Assembly (NCBI GenBank): GCA_963974055.1
Contig: CAXBCP010000027.1
Coordinates: 1 to 61,038, forward strand
Length of the DNA stretch: 61,038 bases
Direction: 5' to 3'
Source: CAXBCP01 sp963974055
GTDB taxonomy: Bacteria; Pseudomonadota; Alphaproteobacteria; MPNO01; UBA830
In this document: positions 58,901 through 61,038 of the stretch, piece by piece
Numbering within the stretch: position 1 is the stretch's first letter
How the letters are laid out: every line of letters starts with the position of its first letter
Position numbers and translations under genes: made by a program
Notes under the pieces: generated by a model
What the model saw: only the letters and a program-made list of their open reading frames with translations
Database searches by the model: none
Told to the model about the DNA's origin: nothing

Positions 58901-59824
58901 TCAGTTACCCGCCGTGGCAGCGACCTCTGCGGCGAAATCTGATTCTTCCTTTTCGACGCCTTCGCCAAGCTGGAAACGGGCAAACGCAGTCACCTTCACC
59001 GGCGCCCCCGCATCGGCACCCGCCGCTTCGACCGCCTTCGACACCTTGGATTCGCCGTCGATCACGAAGGTCTGGTCAAGCAGGCAGACTTCCTCGTAAT
59101 ACTTGCGCAGACGGCCGTCGACCATCTTCTGGACGATTTCTTCCGGCTTGCCCGATGCCCGCGCCTGTTCGGCCAGGACATCGCGTTCCCGGTCGACCGC
59201 CTCGGTATCGACCTCGTCCTGCGACACCCATTGCGGGTTCGCCGCGGCGATATGCATGGCGAGCTGCTTGCCGAATTCGGCCAGCTTCGCCTTGTCCCCG
59301 GTGGATTCCAGCCCGACGAGCACGCCGATCTTGCCGAGATTGGGCGCAACCGCGCCGTGGACGTAGCTTGCGACCACGCCGTCGCCGACCGCGACACCCG
59401 CCGAACGGCGGAACGCAAGGTTCTCGCCGATCGTGCCGACCATCTCGGTCACGGAATCGGTCACCGACTTACCGCCGTTCAGCGGCGTCGTCCCGGTTTT
59501 GTCGAAATCGCCGTCCTGGGCCAGCGACGCCTGGGCGATGCTGGCGGCAAAGGACTGGAAATCGGGGTTACGGGCGACGAAATCGGTTTCGGAGTTGAGT
59601 TCGATCACGGCACCGTTGATGCCGTCGGCGGCAACCGCAACCAGGCCTTCCGCAGCGACCCGGCCCGACTTCTTCGCCGCGGCGGCGAGGCCCTTCTTAC
59701 GGAGCCAGTCGACCGCCTCTTCCATGTTGCCGTCGGTTTCCGTCAGCGCCTTCTTGCAGTCCATCATGCCGGCGCCGGATGTCTCGCGCAGTTCTTTGAC
59801 CAGCGCAGCTGTAATATCAGCCAT
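58901..59824 (-). CDS. tsf: Translation elongation factor Ts
   Basis: Nucleotide exchange factor for EF-Tu. The 307 residues open MADITAALVKELRETSGAGMM with the UBA-like N-terminal domain, followed by the conserved core LNSETDFVARNPDFQ (about residues 77-91) that contacts EF-Tu, and a second subdomain with LAMHIAAANPQWVSQDEV near 186. It follows rpsB by 51 nt, the near-universal rpsB-tsf pair. Confidence 0.98.
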   Translation of the reverse strand: MADITAALVKELRETSGAGMMDCKKALTETDGNMEEAVDWLRKKGLAAAAKKSGRVAAEGLVAVAADGINGAVIELNSETDFVARNPDFQSFAASIAQASLAQDGDFDKTGTTPLNGGKSVTDSVTEMVGTIGENLAFRRSAGVAVGDGVVASYVHGAVAPNLGKIGVLVGLESTGDKAKLAEFGKQLAMHIAAANPQWVSQDEVDTEAVDRERDVLAEQARASGKPEEIVQKMVDGRLRKYYEEVCLLDQTFVIDGESKVSKAVEAAGADAGAPVKVTAFARFQLGEGVEKEESDFAAEVAATAGN

Positions 59825-59875
59825 AACTTACCTTCTCAATAAACGTCTGTAACAATCTGATAAGAATGAATATTC

Positions 59876-60769
59876 TTATTCAGCGGCGGGTTTTTCCCCG
59901 GCCGGCGCAGCGGCTTCGGCAGGCGCTTCCGCCGGAGCAGCGGCCTCAGCGGCAGGCGCGGCGGCCTCTGCGGGAACGGCTTCTGCGGGAACGGCTTCTG
60001 CGGGAGCGGCTTCAACCGGCAGTTCCTCAACCGGGGCCTCTTCGGCCGCACCGAGGTCTTCGCCCGACGAAATCGCTTCCTGCTGCAGACCGTCGAGAAC
60101 CGCGGCCGACAACAGATCGCAATACAGGGTGATCGACCGGATCGCGTCGTCATTGCCCGGGATCGGGAACGTGACGCCCTTGGGGCTCGAATTGCTGTCG
60201 ATCACGGCGACCACCGGGATATTCAGCGTGCTCGCCTCTGCAACCGCGAGCTCTTCCTTGTTGGTATCGATGATGAACAGCATGTCCGGCAGGCCGCCCA
60301 TGTCCTTGATGCCGCCGAGCGAACGGTCGAGCTTGTCGCGCTCGCGCGTCAGGTTCAGCTGTTCCTTCTTGGTCAGCCCCTGGGCGATTTCCTCGGAGCT
60401 CAGCATTTCCTCAAGCTCGTGCAGGCGCTTGATCGAGGCCGTGATCGTCTTCCAGTTGGTCAGCATGCCGCCGAGCCAGCGGTGGTTGACGTAGTACTGG
60501 CCGCACCGCCCCGCCGCTTCGGCAACGATTTCCGACGCCTGGCGCTTGGTGCCGACGAACAGCACGCGGCCGCCGCGGGCCGTGACTTCGCGCACCGCCG
60601 CCAGTGCCGCATGAAGCATCGGCACGGTCTGCTGCAGGTCGAGAATGTGAACTTTGTTGCGGACGCCGAAGATGTATTGCTCCATCTTCGGGTTCCAGCG
60701 GCGCGTATTGTGACCAAAGTGAACGCCCGCTTCCAAAAGCTGACGCATCGAGAATTCTGGCATAGCCAT
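59876..60769 (-). CDS. rpsB: 30S ribosomal protein S2 with Ala/Pro/Glu-rich C-terminal extension
   Basis: Small-subunit protein, 297 residues from the ATG at 60769 (AAAGGA about 9 nt upstream). The S2 core is about residues 1-240: FSMRQLLEAGVHFGHNTRRWNPKM, RGGRVLFVGTKRQASEIV, HRWLGGMLTNWKTI and DTNKEELAVAEASTLNIP. The last 55 or so residues are a low-complexity Ala/Pro/Glu tail with PAEAV and AEAAA repeats, longer than the E. coli protein. The upstream frame to 60859 adds a basic segment without family support. It heads the long minus-strand cluster. Confidence 0.97.
   Translation of the reverse strand: MAMPEFSMRQLLEAGVHFGHNTRRWNPKMEQYIFGVRNKVHILDLQQTVPMLHAALAAVREVTARGGRVLFVGTKRQASEIVAEAAGRCGQYYVNHRWLGGMLTNWKTITASIKRLHELEEMLSSEEIAQGLTKKEQLNLTRERDKLDRSLGGIKDMGGLPDMLFIIDTNKEELAVAEASTLNIPVVAVIDSNSSPKGVTFPIPGNDDAIRSITLYCDLLSAAVLDGLQQEAISSGEDLGAAEEAPVEELPVEAAPAEAVPAEAVPAEAAAPAAEAAAPAEAPAEAAAPAGEKPAAE
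59965..60012 (-). repeat. 15-nt tandem repeat inside the rpsB tail
   Basis: About three consecutive copies of the 15-mer GGCTTCTGCGGGAAC (plus-strand view), the last slightly diverged. They encode successive VPAEA units in the S2 C-terminal tail. Repeat number could vary between strains without changing the reading frame. Confidence 0.7.
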
Positions 60770-60922
60770 TTTTCGTGTCCTTTTCCGGTTGAACCTCCGC
60801 GGGAAATGGTCAGATATTTCAAGGACCTGGGAACATTCCCGGCCCTGTCGGCCTGACACCGGATCGAACGATCAGCCTATGACGCCGCCGTCCGTGCACC
60901 CGCGTGTGGATTTAATGGCGGG

Positions 60923-60951
60923 TTGATAGTCCTAAAGCGGTGATTTCGCAA
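60923..60951 (-). promoter_or_regulatory. Candidate promoter of the rpsB-tsf cluster
   Basis: On the minus strand TTGCGA (60951-60946) is followed after 17 nt by TATCAA (60928-60923), implying a leader of roughly 145 nt before the rpsB ATG. A long leader would leave room for S2-dependent autoregulation, which is known for rpsB in other bacteria but is not demonstrated by any conserved structure I can recognise here. The rest of 60770-61038 shows no gene. Confidence 0.5.
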
Positions 60952-61038
60952 GGGGTTTTGTACCGCTGCACGCCTGCACTGCAAAAGTCGCAAAACAACC
61001 CCATGCACCCGAAGGGTCGTATCACGGGTAACGGAATA

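Noticed and set aside
60770..61038. Possible tRNA or structured RNA gene in the rpsB upstream region
   Set aside because: No cloverleaf, no CCA-like end and no known leader motif could be recognised; only a promoter candidate is supported.
1..61038. CRISPR arrays, insertion sequences, prophage or integration sites
   Set aside because: No regularly spaced direct repeats, transposase or integrase-like proteins, or tRNA-associated duplications were seen anywhere in the window.

Overview
The window is a dense, high-GC stretch of chromosome from an alphaproteobacterium, most likely a Rhodospirillales-type lineage. This is inferred from gene order and protein features: the nifR3/dusB-ntrB-ntrC-ntrY-ntrX-trkA-hfq-hflX string, a fused IspDF, a pyruvate dehydrogenase E1-beta with its own lipoyl domain, LpxI in place of LpxH, a GTTC-N7-GTTC type LexA box, and the rpsB-tsf-pyrH-frr-uppS-cdsA-dxr-rseP-bamA-skp-lpxD-fabZ-lpxA-lpxI-lpxB order. 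Almost every gene is housekeeping. I see no tRNA, rRNA, CRISPR array, transposase or phage gene, and no gene-free stretch longer than about 270 bases.

Layout. Positions 1-662 hold groES and the start of groEL behind a sigma-70-like promoter and a CIRCE operator. Positions 689-12609 (minus strand) carry, in transcription order, dusB-ntrB-ntrC-ntrY-ntrX-trkA, a class IV aminotransferase, a HAD phosphatase, hfq and hflX: nitrogen two-component control, potassium uptake and RNA/ribosome quality control. A CcsA-like membrane protein follows at 12692-13501. Positions 13644-16578 (plus) hold ispDF-pgpA-cinA and a DUF429 gene. Positions 16575-26652 (minus) are the pyruvate dehydrogenase locus: pdhA-pdhB-pdhC, then lpdA-lipA-coq10. 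It is split by a 3.1-kb opposite-strand island (19574-22665) encoding a PEP-CTERM-like exported protein, a cytidylyltransferase fused to a methyltransferase-like domain, and a glycerophospho/glycosyltransferase-like protein. That island is the least conventional part of the window.

Positions 26845-32455 (minus) are tpiA, secG, pyrG, kdsA, eno and ftsB. The ftsB promoter region has five GANTC sites and a near-consensus DnaA box. Positions 32649-34544 hold ppiD (plus), followed by a GNAT acetyltransferase and a divergent polysaccharide deacetylase (minus). Positions 36440-40811 (plus) are trpD-trpC-moaC-moeA-lexA, with trpE and trpG missing from their usual place. comEC (minus) and gltX-gltA (plus) follow. 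A strong bidirectional terminator at 45927-45960 separates gltA from the last block, 45975-60769 (minus). That block is one long cell-envelope and translation cluster from rpsB through bamA and the lipid A genes to gloA.

How it works together. The right block couples translation factors (S2, EF-Ts, RRF, UMP kinase) to undecaprenyl, phospholipid, isoprenoid and lipid A synthesis and to outer-membrane protein assembly. IspDF on the left and Dxr on the right feed the same MEP pathway that UppS draws on. KdsA, PyrG (CTP) and the Lpx enzymes together serve LPS synthesis. Enolase, TpiA, the PDH complex and citrate synthase form the glycolysis-to-TCA connection.
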